NCBI GenBank assembly: GCA_946803715.1
Contig: CAMPET010000021.1
Span: forward strand, 256,110 to 320,109
From: Beroe ovata
Taxonomy: Eukaryota; Ctenophora; Nuda; Beroida; Beroidae
DNA length: 64,000 nt
Direction of reading: 5' to 3'
Both the position numbers and the translations under genes were made by a program. This document shows, one piece after another, positions 12,557 to 24,115 of this stretch (position 1 is its first letter; every line of letters begins with the position of its first letter). Under the pieces are notes generated by a model that did no database searches, had not been told where the DNA came from, and was given only the letters and a program-made list of their open reading frames with translations.

Positions 12557-14686
12557 ACTGACAAGTGACAATTCCTCTATATTTACGATATATGGCAGAT
12601 TCTAACGGCAGTGACCTACTACTACAAGTATACAACGAGATAAGTTGATCCAACTCCAAGTCAATCTGCAACGTTTCGTGTAAATTGAGGTCCATCAATT
12701 TTCACGATGTACACTTTGGGAAGCAGTGCTATGAAAAAAGGTAAAACTTAAAGCGTGAAAAGTGTTTGATACAGTTCAGGACAGCGTATATAAACGTGCC
12801 TATCATTGCAGAGCCTAATATAATTCATGCTGCATGCTTCTACAGCTGTGAACACGAGCAAGGTACGTGGTCCAGTTGCTGGACTGCATGATTTTGCGAT
12901 TTCAAAACTTCTATTTGAATTGCCAAAATTCATGTGGCTTGAAGTTGAAGTTGAATAATAGTTAAACTCGATGCAGTTGGTTCCATAGCTGGGTGCAAGG
13001 TGCTTGTCATGGACCATGCCATAATATTGTGAACGATTCTGTTGTTTACTTCCGCCTCATATCAGGTAAATATAACTACATTATAGTCAAAAACAATTGA
13101 AATTGTTTGGGTTTCGCAGCCACTTAGTAGTTCCCTTTTAATACTGTGATAAGTATGAGCTTAGTTTCTCGCCCATCCGTGGCGGCGCCATTTCGTTGCA
13201 AGAACTCACCTCGAATATCGGAAGCAAATTGATGATGTTAGGCCGCGTGTATCTGCCCAATTGATGCCCTTCGAACATAAAAGTATCAGGCTGAGTTTCT
13301 TTCCTGTAACTTCAGCTCNTACTAATACTTAAAATTGTAAGATAATCTCACAATTTGAGTATGAGTTTTAGTTTATGAATGACCCCTATTATGCTATAAT
13401 ATGTGCCTGTATAAGTGCAAATACTGAAATACCCGAGTCTAAAATTCTGTACAGGTACTGATCATCCCTTCACAGGAGTAAAGAACTGTGACTGCATGTC
13501 ATTGTACATCTGTAGATTCATTGGAAGTGAGCATAGATGAAGGTGCCTAGATGGTTTGGTATATGAGCCAGATGACAATGGTACCAACTATAATTGCAGT
13601 TATCGTCCAACCAAAAAGCGACTGAATAATTCACTAATTCAGTAGGTCAAGGTGAAATAGACTTAAGCGGTTAAATTCAAATACAGAAGGGCCTTTCATA
13701 CTCTAAAATGATAATCAGTTAAAGTTAAACAATCATTATCTAACATTTCCGGTTTTTCTAAATGAGGACCGTAAATAGATCTATGGTAACCATGCGCTAT
13801 CTCTGGTTTGGCGGTGGGCATATCTAAAAGTAAAAACAGAACTAATTAGGCCACCGCCAAAATAACATTTCGAAGACGGAACGCGCGATATACTGTTATA
13901 TCCCCACCGCCATATGCCCGTCGCGATCCAAAAGATCCACGTTAACTCACTGGTAAATACTCACAAAGCTGTGGCGAGGCAATCTGCACGGGTTACGTAG
14001 CTTGCACAATGCACATCCCTCTCCGCCCAAGTCGTGCTAGTTAGCTGGTGATCAAACGTGCAGCACGGCTCTCGAGTTGGGACACTATAGCTTCCTGCAA
14101 CGAAATATAGCTATGATACTCCGGTAACTCTTAATCAATAGTTTATGTGCTACATCAATATTAGTTGATACATGTATGAGGATGTGCTAACGAGTTTTTA
14201 ATTTTAACCGCATTTATGTAGTGGGATCTTGCGTGATGTCGCGAAGTCTTTATATTGACGTTGTTTACAGGCCGTTTTCAAATGTTTAAGAATGAGAGCC
14301 AGAACACTATGGAGAGTGAACTTGAAGACGGATCTAACAACTAGGACCCCGACCATAGGAAAGTCTGGATGAAGACAATACAATAGCAGTTGCAGATATA
14401 ACTTTGGAAGCTTATCTTTAAGCAGAATCATATAATAATAAACTACATAATTCGATTGAGAAACTGAGTGTCTGAGAGTTTTCCTAGGAGAAATTACTTT
14501 TGATAAAAGGCCGAGACCCGTTCTTTTTAGCTGCTATTTTGATAAGATTAAGAATAATTCTAGTTTAATTCAGGTAATTATGTATTGAATGCAATAAAAC
14601 CTCAAATTTCAATAATCTTCAAACTGAAGTAAATTTTCATGATTATACTTATAGAACTCTTGGCTTCTTCAAGGATGGGGCTCAAC
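12557..14686. other. Intergenic between secreted protein and SDR gene
   Basis: No domain-bearing frame. A single N at 13319 marks an assembly joint. A partly self-complementary stretch with GGCGGTGG/CCACCGCC arms lies at about 13805-13860. Open frames at 12748-13017 and 14204-14431 (minus) have no supporting features. Confidence 0.5.
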
Positions 14687-15589
14687 TTATTTGTTCGTCT
14701 CTGCAACTCTCTGTCCAGTTGGTACCTTGACATTTCCCCCCAAAGCTTCCTGTCGCTTGATCAAGATAAACTTTTGCATGGGAGCAGGAAGGAAGTTAAA
14801 CAACGCAACGCCGATCTTCACGGAGTTCGGTATGACTAGAGTCTCCTTCTCCTCGAGAATGCCCTTCATGCACTCCCCCACACACGCCTCCAACGGTAAG
14901 AGATTCACCTTCCCCTCCATGCCCTTGGTCATACTTGTCTGAACAAATGCTGGGCAAATGGCAGTAAATTTAACATTAGTCTTCACAAACTCGGTACGCA
15001 GCTGATTCATCGTATGAATTGATGCTGCTTTGGCGGCACAGTAATCCGTGCACTTAGGGATTGGGAAGAGACCTCCAGCAGATGCCATGTTGATGATATG
15101 TCCCTTGTTCACTTCTATCATCTTGGGTAAAAACAGCTTGATCAGCCAGAGATTTGAAGTCAGGTTGAGGGTCATGGAGTGGTTAAGTTGGTTCATCGTC
15201 TGTTCCCGGACCCCGATTCCCATGGCCACACCAGCATTGTTCACTAGGACAGTTATCGTGTGTCCAGCATCTATGAGGTCCTGGTACAACTTCTCCACAC
15301 TCTCTTGCTTCGTCAGATCACAGGTGTATGCGTGTGCCAAGAAACCCCGAGCACGAAGATTAGCAACTTTCTGAGATACCAGTCGAGAATCAATGTCCAC
15401 ACAATGAACTGTGTTTCCCATCTCTGCGAATTTGTCAGCAAGACCACCTCCAATACCCTGCGCGGCACCGGTGATCAGCACGTGCTCATTTTGTAACTGC
15501 TTCTTGGGTCGACATCGGAAGATGAAATAGACGACTTCTAAGGTCAAGTACAGGGGAAGGTAGAGGAGTGTCATAAAAAGCGATGCCAT
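14687..15589 (-). CDS. Short-chain dehydrogenase/reductase, SDR16C-like (RDH10/HSD17B11/DHRS3 type)
   Basis: Intronless, 300 residues from the ATG at 15589; the upstream in-frame extension has no ATG. After an N-terminal hydrophobic segment (MASLFMTLLYLPLYLTLEVV) that would anchor it to the ER or lipid droplet, the classical SDR core follows: cofactor loop TGAAQGIG, an acidic residue after the second strand (CVDIDSR) that favours NAD, NNAG, the catalytic Ser in NMASAGG, and the YCAAK catalytic pair, then CPAFVQTSM. SDR16C enzymes oxidise or reduce retinoids or steroids; which substrate applies here cannot be seen. Length and N-terminal anchor match the family. No polyadenylation hexamer is obvious nearby. 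Confidence 0.87.
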   Translation of the reverse strand: MASLFMTLLYLPLYLTLEVVYFIFRCRPKKQLQNEHVLITGAAQGIGGGLADKFAEMGNTVHCVDIDSRLVSQKVANLRARGFLAHAYTCDLTKQESVEKLYQDLIDAGHTITVLVNNAGVAMGIGVREQTMNQLNHSMTLNLTSNLWLIKLFLPKMIEVNKGHIINMASAGGLFPIPKCTDYCAAKAASIHTMNQLRTEFVKTNVKFTAICPAFVQTSMTKGMEGKVNLLPLEACVGECMKGILEEKETLVIPNSVKIGVALFNFLPAPMQKFILIKRQEALGGNVKVPTGQRVAETNK

Positions 15590-16003
15590 AATTTTCTCGT
15601 TTATATTATGCTCGGTCTCCACCTCAAAAGTCGAACAAGATACAACGATAAGTGCAACTACCGCAACTATAGGATATTTTGCTACCCACAATCATTTCGT
15701 TTTGGAATTGAAATATATCGCACAATGCGGTGTGTAACTAATTTTGTAATTAGATGCTTTTAATTTAACCAGAATACAATACCAATTAATACCAATACAA
15801 TGAAATCAGATAATTAGATAAATGGTTAATTAGATAAATGGTTAATAACATTCGAGATTATGGAGCAAATCAACCACGATGAATTAAGGTAACAATAACT
15901 CCATCACATGGGATTCAAAACTACCGCAGCCGCAAAATTCAGTCCTGTTTTATAAGCATGTGAAAATATAGAATACACTCGCACTCAAGTTTTCAGTATT
16001 ATA
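15590..16003. other. Intergenic spacer ending at an inverted-repeat element
   Basis: About 0.4 kb upstream of the SDR gene, AT-rich, with no gene; it probably includes the SDR promoter. Confidence 0.5.
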
Positions 16004-16568
16004 CAGGGTGTGTCAAAAAAAAGGTGACAAAAGTAAACCTCCATACTCAGCTACTGTTCAGAGTTTCTGGATAAAATTTGCATGTGTGGTAGGTATCGGC
16101 TACAAGTTTTTCCCACCAAAATTTTAAGAATCTAACTTGAACACTGCCCTAGTTATCAGCAAAAAATGATTTTAAGTTTTCTTCATCTCCAACGCTGTCT
16201 ATATAACTCTTGTCGTGTTTTGAGTTCAACAATGAAATTTGCAGCGTCAATGGACATTACTCACACCTACTTGCTCATTAAATGTCAAGTATCAATAAAT
16301 TTCAAAATTTCAAAATTTCAAGTATCAAAAAATGACGGAGGAATAAGCAAAAAAGACAGAACTGCTTTTTTAATCTTCATCCATCGACAAGGCACGATCT
16401 GAGCCTCAAAAATGGATGCAGGCTTCAACATAGCAATTCTCAACTACTCCAGAACAAATCCTGAAAACTTCATCAAGTTATTTCAAAAAACGCCGGAGAT
16501 ATACACGTTTTTGTAGAGCACATTGATGTGGACGTTTGCTATTGTCCACTTATTTTTGACACACCCTG
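16004..16568. mobile_element. Non-autonomous Tc1/mariner-like element (565 bp, TA target)
   Basis: The ends are inverted: CAGGGTGTGTCAAAAA at 16004 and its exact complement ending at 16568, with imperfect complementarity for about 40 bp in total. A TA dinucleotide sits on each side (16002-16003 and 16569-16570), the target duplication expected of the IS630/Tc1/mariner superfamily. No transposase is encoded; an open frame of 78 codons inside is not recognisable. Confidence 0.85.
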
Positions 16569-16841
16569 TAGTTTATACACTAAGGTGCTCGCATAGCACT
16601 GAGGTGCTCTCATTGGGTGCTCTCATTGGGTGCCGAATAAAGAGCTTGTCAATGTCGAGAGATATAAGCCCGGCCAAGTCGTGCAATTTTACAGTTTTCA
16701 ATTTTATTTCATTTATGTATACCTATTTACAATTTCAGTTTGAGTAACTAATAATAGCGCAAGAATTTTATGCCATCAAATAAAATTTCTAAAATATCAT
16801 CTCATGATTAGATACACGGGTCTGATCACAATCACATGATA

Positions 16842-17201
16842 TTAGGAATAATAGATGTCGTCAAAGGGTCCGTCACCGCTCTCCAAAGCGAGTCTTGCAT
16901 GATCAATGAAATTACGGAAGATTCCTCTCCAAGCATTCTTTGTAACTTCATCGTCGTCTGGGTTCATGTCATCCGCAGTAGCATAACTTTCCATTAGAGA
17001 ATTATATGCTCCTTCAAGGAATTCCCGATCAAGGCTCGCCTCAGTGTAATTCATTATCGCCTCTCTAATGCTCATCATAATGAGTTCACGTTCATCCTCA
17101 CTCACCTCAGTGACTGGTTCATCCTCATAGACAGGTTCATCCTCAGCCAGAGTCACAGCGAAGAATCCAACGAGGATAAGTAGACAGAAACTAGTCTTCA
17201 T
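16842..17201 (-). CDS. Small acidic secreted protein of unknown function
   Basis: The ATG at 17201 gives 119 residues: a strong signal peptide (MKTSFCLLILVGFFAVTLA) followed by a very acidic segment with DEPVYEDEPV-type repeats, then a probable helical domain (RELIMMSIREAIMNYTEAS, FRNFIDHARLALE). The mature part has no cysteine, so it is not a disulfide-rich toxin or defensin-like peptide. One N-glycosylation site (NYT). An upstream in-frame ATG at 17240 would spoil the signal peptide, so I prefer the second. A possible AATAAA lies about 135 bp past the stop (16703-16708, minus). I do not recognise the family. Confidence 0.7.
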   Translation of the reverse strand: MKTSFCLLILVGFFAVTLAEDEPVYEDEPVTEVSEDERELIMMSIREAIMNYTEASLDREFLEGAYNSLMESYATADDMNPDDDEVTKNAWRGIFRNFIDHARLALESGDGPFDDIYYS

Positions 17202-17395
17202 CTTGATTTGTTGATCGTAACGAAAAAATGAATGGTCCACTGTGAGTAGCAGTGTCTTATAAACACAAAGTCCTAATTAGCAATTAATCACCGGCACTTA
17301 TTGAATTTGACTTGAATAACTTATATAATCACCTGCTTCATTGTGCATAGTTTAACCAGAGCTGGTCAGAGCTAAATAACTATAGCACAAAGACA

Positions 17396-17713
17396 GTGCA
17401 TAGTTTAACCAAGTGTTCTTACAATAGAGAACATTCTCATGTTTTTCATATACTCATGTTTTTCATATAAATAAATATTTTGTGAGCCCTCTGGTCACAC
17501 TCACAGCTGGTCAGAGCTAAATGACAATAGTACAAAGACAGGAATGCTGAATACAGAACTGCTGGAGTAAGGAGTTGATAATAAGTCACAATAAGACTAA
17601 TTAGGTAGTTCCAACATCAAATATTTAGAATGAAATGAGCAAATGTACCTTATTTGAGCTACCTTCGGAGAATTTTCATTTCCAAGAAATGAAAGCGCTG
17701 ACAACACCACAAT
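17396..17713. repeat. Left copy of a long direct repeat
   Basis: About 318 bp starting GTGCATAGTTTAACC and ending GACAACACCACAAT, highly similar to 22200-22553. Just upstream (17344-17396) is an extra partial copy of its start. The pair brackets the retroelement island. Confidence 0.88.
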
Positions 17714-17759
17714 TATCAGGGGGCTGGCAAGGCCCCCGCGGCATCTGTAGGGGCTATTG

Positions 17760-17855
17760 NNNNNNNNNNNNNNNNNNNNNNNNNNNNNNNNNNNNNNNNN
17801 NNNNNNNNNNNNNNNNNNNNNNNNNNNNNNNNNNNNNNNNNNNNNNNNNNNNNNN
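17760..17855. other. Assembly gap
   Basis: 96 N bases inside the 3' part of the retroelement; they remove the end of the coding region and the junction with the left direct repeat. Confidence 0.99.
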
Positions 17856-20632
17856 AGATGTATAGGAGTTTCTATAGTGTCTTCGTCGCAGAACCGACAG
17901 TATGGTGGGGTTTTGAAGTCTATTTTGTTTTGGAAGTAGTTGAGGTTATTGTGACCTGTGATCAGTCTAGTAAGCGGTCTGAGGATTTCCATGGAGTGCT
18001 TGAAAAGGTGTTGTCCATGTAGGTTGTATTGTACTATGGAGTTAATTGTATCCTTGGTGTTTTTGCTTAATGTTGAGTCGTTCCATGTCTTTGTGTGTTT
18101 GAATGTGATGTGGTTTGTTATTTTGTTTTTGAGAGAAGGGAAGGGGTAGGGTGGGGGGTGTGTTGCTGTAGGTGGAAGGGAAGGGTTGTCTCTGATGTTG
18201 GCTAGCTTGTCTGCTAGTTCGTTTCCATGGTATCCTTTATGGCCTGGTATCCATTCTATTTTCAAGGAGTGTGTAGAAGATATAGAGTTCAGTTTTCCAT
18301 GAAGGTTGATTATTGTTTTACTTGTAGAGTAAGGTTTGCTTAGAGATTTGATGAGAGCTTGAGAGTCTGTGTAGATAATCAATTCTTGTTTACTGGTTGG
18401 GGAGATAAGTTCTTCAATATTTGTCACTGCTCGAAGAATGGCATGGGCTTCGCATTGGAAGACTGAGTTAAAGTTTGACAAAGTGCAGTTTTCGGTGAAG
18501 AGAGTTTCATTTTGGTCTAGATAAATAACAACTCCATATCCTGTAGAGTCATTTGTATGTTTAGAGCCGTCTGTGTAGGCAATGACTGTTGTTTCACTGG
18601 GTTGTGTGGGTGTTATGTTTTGAGGTTCTGTACTAATGTGTAGTTTGTACAGTTTTTGGCTGATGTCTGTTTGTGTTGTAAGGTCGATTTCGTCTATGTT
18701 GATAGTTCCAAATATGTTGTTTAGTATTTTATCCATGATGTGGATGCTGGGTTCTAAGGATGGTCTTGTGTTTGAGTCAGAAGTTATATTTGGCCAGTGG
18801 GCTAAGCTTTTCAGTCTCAGGGTTTGTAGTAGGGCTGTTTTTTCGAGTTCTAATTCGGCTGGAAGGAGTTTAAATAGGTAATGGAGGGCATCTTGAGATG
18901 TAGAGTTAAGAGCTCCAGTGGCAATGAGCAGCGTCAAATTACCGGCTTTATTAAGAGGTTTCATGTTTGATTTATTTTGAAGCATTCTAGGCGACCATGC
19001 AACACATGCATAGGTCATTATTGGCTTAATGATGGTGTTATATATCCAGATTACTTTGTCTGGGCTGATGCCCCATCGGTCACCGATCATTTTGCGTGTT
19101 GCAAATAAGACATTTGTGCATTTTTTGGCGGTTTCATTGATGTGGTGGTGCCAGTTTAGTCTATTATCTAGGTGGATACCTAGATACTTAATTGTTTTGC
19201 AGAATTCTATTTCTATTCCTTGTAGTTTTATTGGGCGAGGAAGTGGTATGTTGTACTTTCTGCTGAAGATGATGACCTTTGTTTTAACTGTGCTTATTTT
19301 GAGGCCATTAAGTTCACACCATCTATTGCAGATGGTGAGGTATTGCTGTCCAAGGTCCCTGAGTGTGGTTAGGCAGAATCCTATGATGAGTATTGCTAAG
19401 TCGTCTGCAAAAGCTTGAAGGTGTCTAAGTGTAGTTAGGAGAATAAGGAGTGAGTCCAGTACAATGTTCCAGAGGAATGGTGATAGTACTCCTCCTTGTG
19501 GGCATCCAGCTAGGATCCAAATGATGAGGGCTACTCCTTTCAGGTTGAGTTTAAGTTTCCTTGTGGATATGAAGTGTAAGATCCAGTTACTGACATTACC
19601 TTTGGCTTTAGTTTTTTCTAAGGCAGTTTTTATTGCATGAAAAGGGATATTATCGAAGGCACCTTCAATATCTAGGAAGATTCCCAGAGCAAAGTTGCCC
19701 ATTTTCAGTGCTGATTCTATATTGGCTACTAGTTTTATTATGGCTGCTTCGGTGCTGCTTCCTTTTCGGAAGCCGTATTGCTTGTGTGATAGGGATGCTT
19801 CTAGTTTGAGGTCCCTCTGTAGGTGCCATAAAATGAGCCTTTCCATGAGCTTAAGTGTACATGAAGAGAGGGTAATGATGCGGAAGGATTTTGCAGTGAA
19901 GTAATCTTCTTTTCCTGGTTTTGAGAGAATCACTGAATTAGATGTTTGCCATGCTTTGGGGAGCTGTGATCGAAATAGTGAGAGTCTGAATATGTTCAAG
20001 AGGGGGATTTTGATTATGTCATATGCTTCTATGAGTATATCATTGGTGATTTGATCATGTCCAGGTGTTTTATTTTTCTTGAGTGACTTAATAGCCTCGT
20101 CCAATCTCTCTGGTGAGATAATGTGATTGATTTCCTTCAGGGAGATTCTTTCGGTGCAGGGCAGGAGTTGATTTCTGTTTGGCTCGATTTGTGTGAAGAT
20201 AGATGAGGACAGGACTTCTAGAGTTTCTATGGGACTTTCAGTGAAGTTACCATCAGGTTTACGTAAGGAGTTGAGGTAGTTTTGTTTGTTCCCTTGAAGA
20301 GATTTGCATATTTTGGATATGTCCTTTTGCTTTTCTAGTCCTGAGCAGAAAGCTTCCCAGTTAGTGTTGGAATGGTTTTTGATCTGGATGCGGAGTGCTT
20401 CATGGGCGTTTTTGTAATTTGTCAGTGAAATTTGGTTTTCTGGATCTTCTTCATGGTTAATTCTGGCTTGTATGAGGTCAAGTTCAAGGTTAGTAAGTTC
20501 TGGTGTCCACCATGAGAGAGTCTTTTTGTTCCTGATGAATGTTTTAGGGCAGGATTGATTGAAGCAGTTGATTAGCATTTTGTTTAGGTTTTCTACTTGT
20601 TGATTCAGGTAGAGAATTTTCCTATGATGGAT
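17856..20632 (-). mobile_element. 5'-truncated non-LTR retroelement: reverse transcriptase and RNase H (I/R1/LOA-type)
   Basis: One open frame of more than 900 codons. Order of domains: an N-terminal linker without the AP-endonuclease expected at the start of such elements, reverse transcriptase (KTPGHDQITNDIL, FLDIEGAFDN, GCPQGGVLSPFLWN, FADDLAI), then RNase H with all four acidic residues visible (YTDGS, QCEAHAI, YTDSQA, GNELADKLA), then a Cys-rich tail starting CRFCDEDTIETPIH that runs into the gap. Presence of RNase H points to the I/R1/LOA/Tad group. The frame is intact, so insertion is probably young, but the 5' part is missing beyond a single N at 20633. Confidence 0.93.
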
Positions 20633-20633
20633 N

Positions 20634-20680
20634 AAAAGGGGGCAAAAAAGGGGCATTTTGGGGGCGAAAAGGGGGCGTCG
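20634..20680 (+). repeat. G-run cluster at the truncated end of the retroelement
   Basis: Directly after the single N, at least four runs of four to five G occur within about 45 bp, separated by short A- or T-rich loops. This fits a G-quadruplex pattern and coincides with both an assembly joint and the retroelement break. Confidence 0.7.
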
Positions 20681-21880
20681 GTGCAGCAGTCAATGACCTC
20701 TGTAGGTAATGTTCATGTTGAACATGCGAGCAAAAAGGGCCCGAAGGACCCTTTTTATGAGCTTTGTGCGTTTATGTAACGCGCGAAAAGCTGCAGCGCT
20801 TGCCAGACCCTACTTTATTTTACGGATTCGCCAAATTTCGACTATCAATAACACCGCTTATAATTATCTGATTGTTACGAAACTTTGTATTCCGTCTATT
20901 TGGATCATAGAGAGGCAGCAACCAAAATTTATGTTATAGCGATTTGAAATCGCCCAAATAGAGGGTGTTCTTGTTAAAATAGGTTACGAATACACCGATA
21001 CATAGCATTAGCAACAGTGAATAGATTCCATACAAAAGTGTACCCTCTCCAAACCTCAATAACTTCCAAACCACATAGGATGTTTTCAATTCCGACCCCG
21101 GGTTGGAAAGAAGAACGGTTGAACGTTTCGAAACTGGTCAGCAAAGTCATTTCATGACACTTCTATGACGTCACAAAATAGCGAATTTTAATCGTGGCAT
21201 TCCGAAAAATACCTGATATTCAGATGCATTTTTCGATATGAAGTTTACGAGATAGCAAAAAACGAAGGATTATACTTTTTAGCCGTATGGCCGGCATCAT
21301 TGAGATAATTGTGGTTAATTGAGGCACACTATTGGGAAATCTATCGAAAAATTGGCAAATTTGTGCTCCATCTCTCGATATGCTTTCGGTCATTGCCTCT
21401 CAATATTACGTAATTACTGGTTTCTTTCAATAGATCTCGATCTTGAGACATAATTACGACGTCATTATTGGCACAAAGAAAAGTTTATTCCGGAAATTTG
21501 AGTTAAACTGGTTTCCTGGATTTAAAAATAAAAGGATATTGGCGAGTAAAAACGTACAGCTTGATCTGAATTTGCAATTGTCTGTCCAAGTTGATCTTGT
21601 TGGTCCAAAAACTTCAATATTATGATATTGATTCTATGTTTCAATTCTTCCAAAAATCTGATTATCTAATCAACCTAATTAGGGTTCAATATATCTCCTG
21701 GTCTGATTCAAATATGTTTTTCCAACTGCATATGAATCGTTGGTTCTTGATACCGGTTGTAAGTCGTTGCAGCTCACTTTTTGACCCCATTAGCTAATTC
21801 AATAGTTTACCAATTAGTCAATTTTCACTCAAAAATTCTAGATATTGGAAGTTATACGAATCCTAATGAAAAATAGTGAT
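20681..21880. other. Unclassified part of the mobile-element island
   Basis: AT-rich sequence without a domain-bearing frame, lying between the retroelement fragment and the long hairpin, inside the direct repeats. It is probably non-coding element or older insertion sequence. Confidence 0.45.
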
Positions 21881-22005
21881 ATTTTTCCCAAAACCAAATG
21901 AGATTTGGTTGTTATAGTCCGCAGCATCTGTGCGTTCTTCATTTCAATATTTTTGTTTATGCTGCGGACTATAACAACCAAATCTCATTTGGTTTTGAGA
22001 AAAAT
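21881..22005. repeat. Long hairpin (47-bp arms, one mismatch, 31-bp loop)
   Basis: 21890-21927 is perfectly complementary to 21959-21996 (38 bp); with the outer nine bases on each side the arms reach 47 bp with one mismatch. The arm contains its own small palindrome (AACCAAAT/ATTTGGTT). Loop 21928-21958. Transcribed from either strand it would give a long stem. Confidence 0.92.
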
Positions 22006-22199
22006 AGTTTCACATTTAATTTCGAAAAAGTCATCCTTATCGATATCCTCCCTCTTGAAATCACTACTTGTTCAACTGAAGCAGAGAATTTCCAAGAATT
22101 TCCACGCTTTTTTCGATATTTAAATATTGTTGGAGTAAAATAACACAACTCTGATGATGTTGATATATAATGAAAACCCGCCATGCTGAGTTCTTCAGT

Positions 22200-22553
22200 G
22201 TGCATAGTTTAACCAAGTGTTCTTACAATAGAGAACAATCTATAGTTCATACTCATGTTTTTCATATATATTTTGTGAGCCCTCTGGTCACACTCACAGC
22301 TGGTCAGAGCTAAATGACAATAGCACAAAGACAGGAATGCTGAATACAGAACTGCTGGAGTAAGGAGTTGGTCCATTTTGATGATAAGTCACAGCAAGAC
22401 TAAGACTTATTAAGTTCCAATATCAAATATTAAGAATGAATTGAGCAAATATGTACCTTATTTGAGCTACCTTCGTAGAATTTTCATCTCCAAGAATTTT
22501 CATCTCCAAGAATTTTCATCTCCAAGAAATGAAAGCACTGACAACACCACAAT
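22200..22553. repeat. Right copy of the long direct repeat
   Basis: Matches 17396-17713 over its whole length. It differs by a short insertion and by a local triplication of a 16-bp motif (AATTTTCATCTCCAAG) near its end, explaining its greater length. Confidence 0.88.
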
Positions 22554-22596
22554 CTACTCACGCCAATTCTGAACCTCAACAGCTCCGATCTAGAGG

Positions 22597-23227
22597 CAGG
22601 CACGTAGACAGGGGGGCCAGGGGGGCCGCGCCCCNTCGTCCTTCCATACAGAACTTAACGTCTGGCTTCTGGGGGCTGCGCCCCCAGACCCCTGCTTCTA
22701 CTTATACTTTAAACTGCTTTTACTTTAAATTGAAGGAGCTTATTGAATAAAAACGACTTGTGATACTGGAATACTACTTTCTATTCAATATGATGTCGTT
22801 CTATAACAGGGCAGTGCCCTTAGACCCGTTTATTTCCAGTGTAACAAAGCAATGAATGGAAAATTTTGAAGGATTTCACCTTATCGAACAGATCTTAGCC
22901 TCTGGCTTCTGGGGGCTGCGCCCCCAGACTCCTGCGGCCTGCTCCTAATTAAAGATGATACTCTGCTTTTGTTTGCATATCTCAAATCGGGGCACTGCCC
23001 TAAAACCACTACATTTCCATTGCTACGACAAACAATGAAAGGATAAAAGCCATGAACTCTGCAGTTCAAATGAGTATCTAACGGTTCAGATCATCGCATT
23101 TGCTTCAGTTCCTCACTCTTGCATAACTTTTTTGCTCCTCTTATTTTATGTTACTGTGATATTTTCATTAATACCAGATTTCGTCTACAACACTCTATTT
23201 CTGAAAAATTTTCTGGCTACGTGCCTG
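22597..23227. mobile_element. hAT-like non-autonomous element (631 bp) with 8-bp target duplication
   Basis: TCTAGAGG occurs at 22589-22596 and again at 23228-23235, an exact 8-bp target duplication. Between them the ends are inverted: CAGGCACGTAGACAG on the left against CAGGCACGTAGCCAG read from the right. Eight-bp duplications with CAGG-type termini are typical of hAT elements. Inside, a GC-rich hairpin module (CTGGGGGCTGCGCCCCCAG) is present twice about 240 bp apart, in a degenerate tandem duplication. A single N lies at 22635. No transposase. Confidence 0.88.
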
Positions 23228-23235
23228 TCTAGAGG

Positions 23236-24115
23236 AGGACCCATTATTCACGGTAACGGGCATCGCAGCTGCGATTTGTTCAATTGTAAATAAATTGATA
23301 GTTTCACCATGAAAACGTTGACATCATTAATTTGTGGCCGGTTTAAACTGTTAATTCCATTGTAATTGTACCAGAAGACCCGGGATAGCACTTTGGTGGT
23401 CCAATGCTAGGTAGAGATTTTCTATTGACCTCAGTGAAACTGAAATTCTCCTTTATCTAAATTCTGAAATATTGAAATAAATCAAATCTTGAAATTTATG
23501 AGCTTCAATATGAATAATTAAAACGCGTCACATACGACCTCAAATAAATTCAAATATGGATTGTGTCGGTTGTCTGTCCATCATAAACTCGCTAGTCTCT
23601 ACATCAAAAATCAATACTTTGGACATATATCATAGATCAGGTTTCTATAAAGAATGACCTCAATTGTCCGCATAGTCTGTAGAATGCTGAGTTGCCATAG
23701 CATCCAGATATTGCCAACTCTTTGCTAAGTCTAACGTTATTTCCTCTGATATCGCTCTGGCGGTCGATGGAAAATCGCCATGTTTTACAAACCCGCGTAT
23801 AGAACAAAATGTATCTGCATGTCACATCTCAGATGATGAATCATACACCAGATGAGGGGAAGATCAACGGATCTTCCTCTCCAATGTCACTTTGATCCAA
23901 CTTTTTGAGATCTTTCCGTAATTGAACCTGTCGGAATTGTTGTTATAAATTTCAACACACGCGACGGTTTGTTATTGAAATGATCTCCATATGATGATGG
24001 TGAATCATATCAGTGTGAGATATGATCTCCATATGATGGTGAATCATATCAGTGTGAGATATGATCTCGGCGTTAAGACTCTCACTCAGTCACATGATAT
24101 TCTGCCGGATATGAG
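23236..24115. other. Intergenic, with a short tandem duplication
   Basis: No gene seen. A roughly 40-bp unit is tandemly duplicated at about 23978-24065 (GATCTCCATATGATG ... GTGTGAGATAT). Confidence 0.55.

Noticed and set aside
14691-15496. Plus-strand frames over the SDR gene
   Set aside because: Shadows of the minus-strand dehydrogenase, which carries all family motifs.
16166-16402. 78-codon frame inside the TA-flanked element
   Set aside because: No transposase motif; elements of this size are normally non-coding.
17396-22553. Direct repeats as LTRs of one retrotransposon
   Set aside because: The enzyme between them is of non-LTR type, and flanking bases show no matching short target duplication; kept only as direct repeats.
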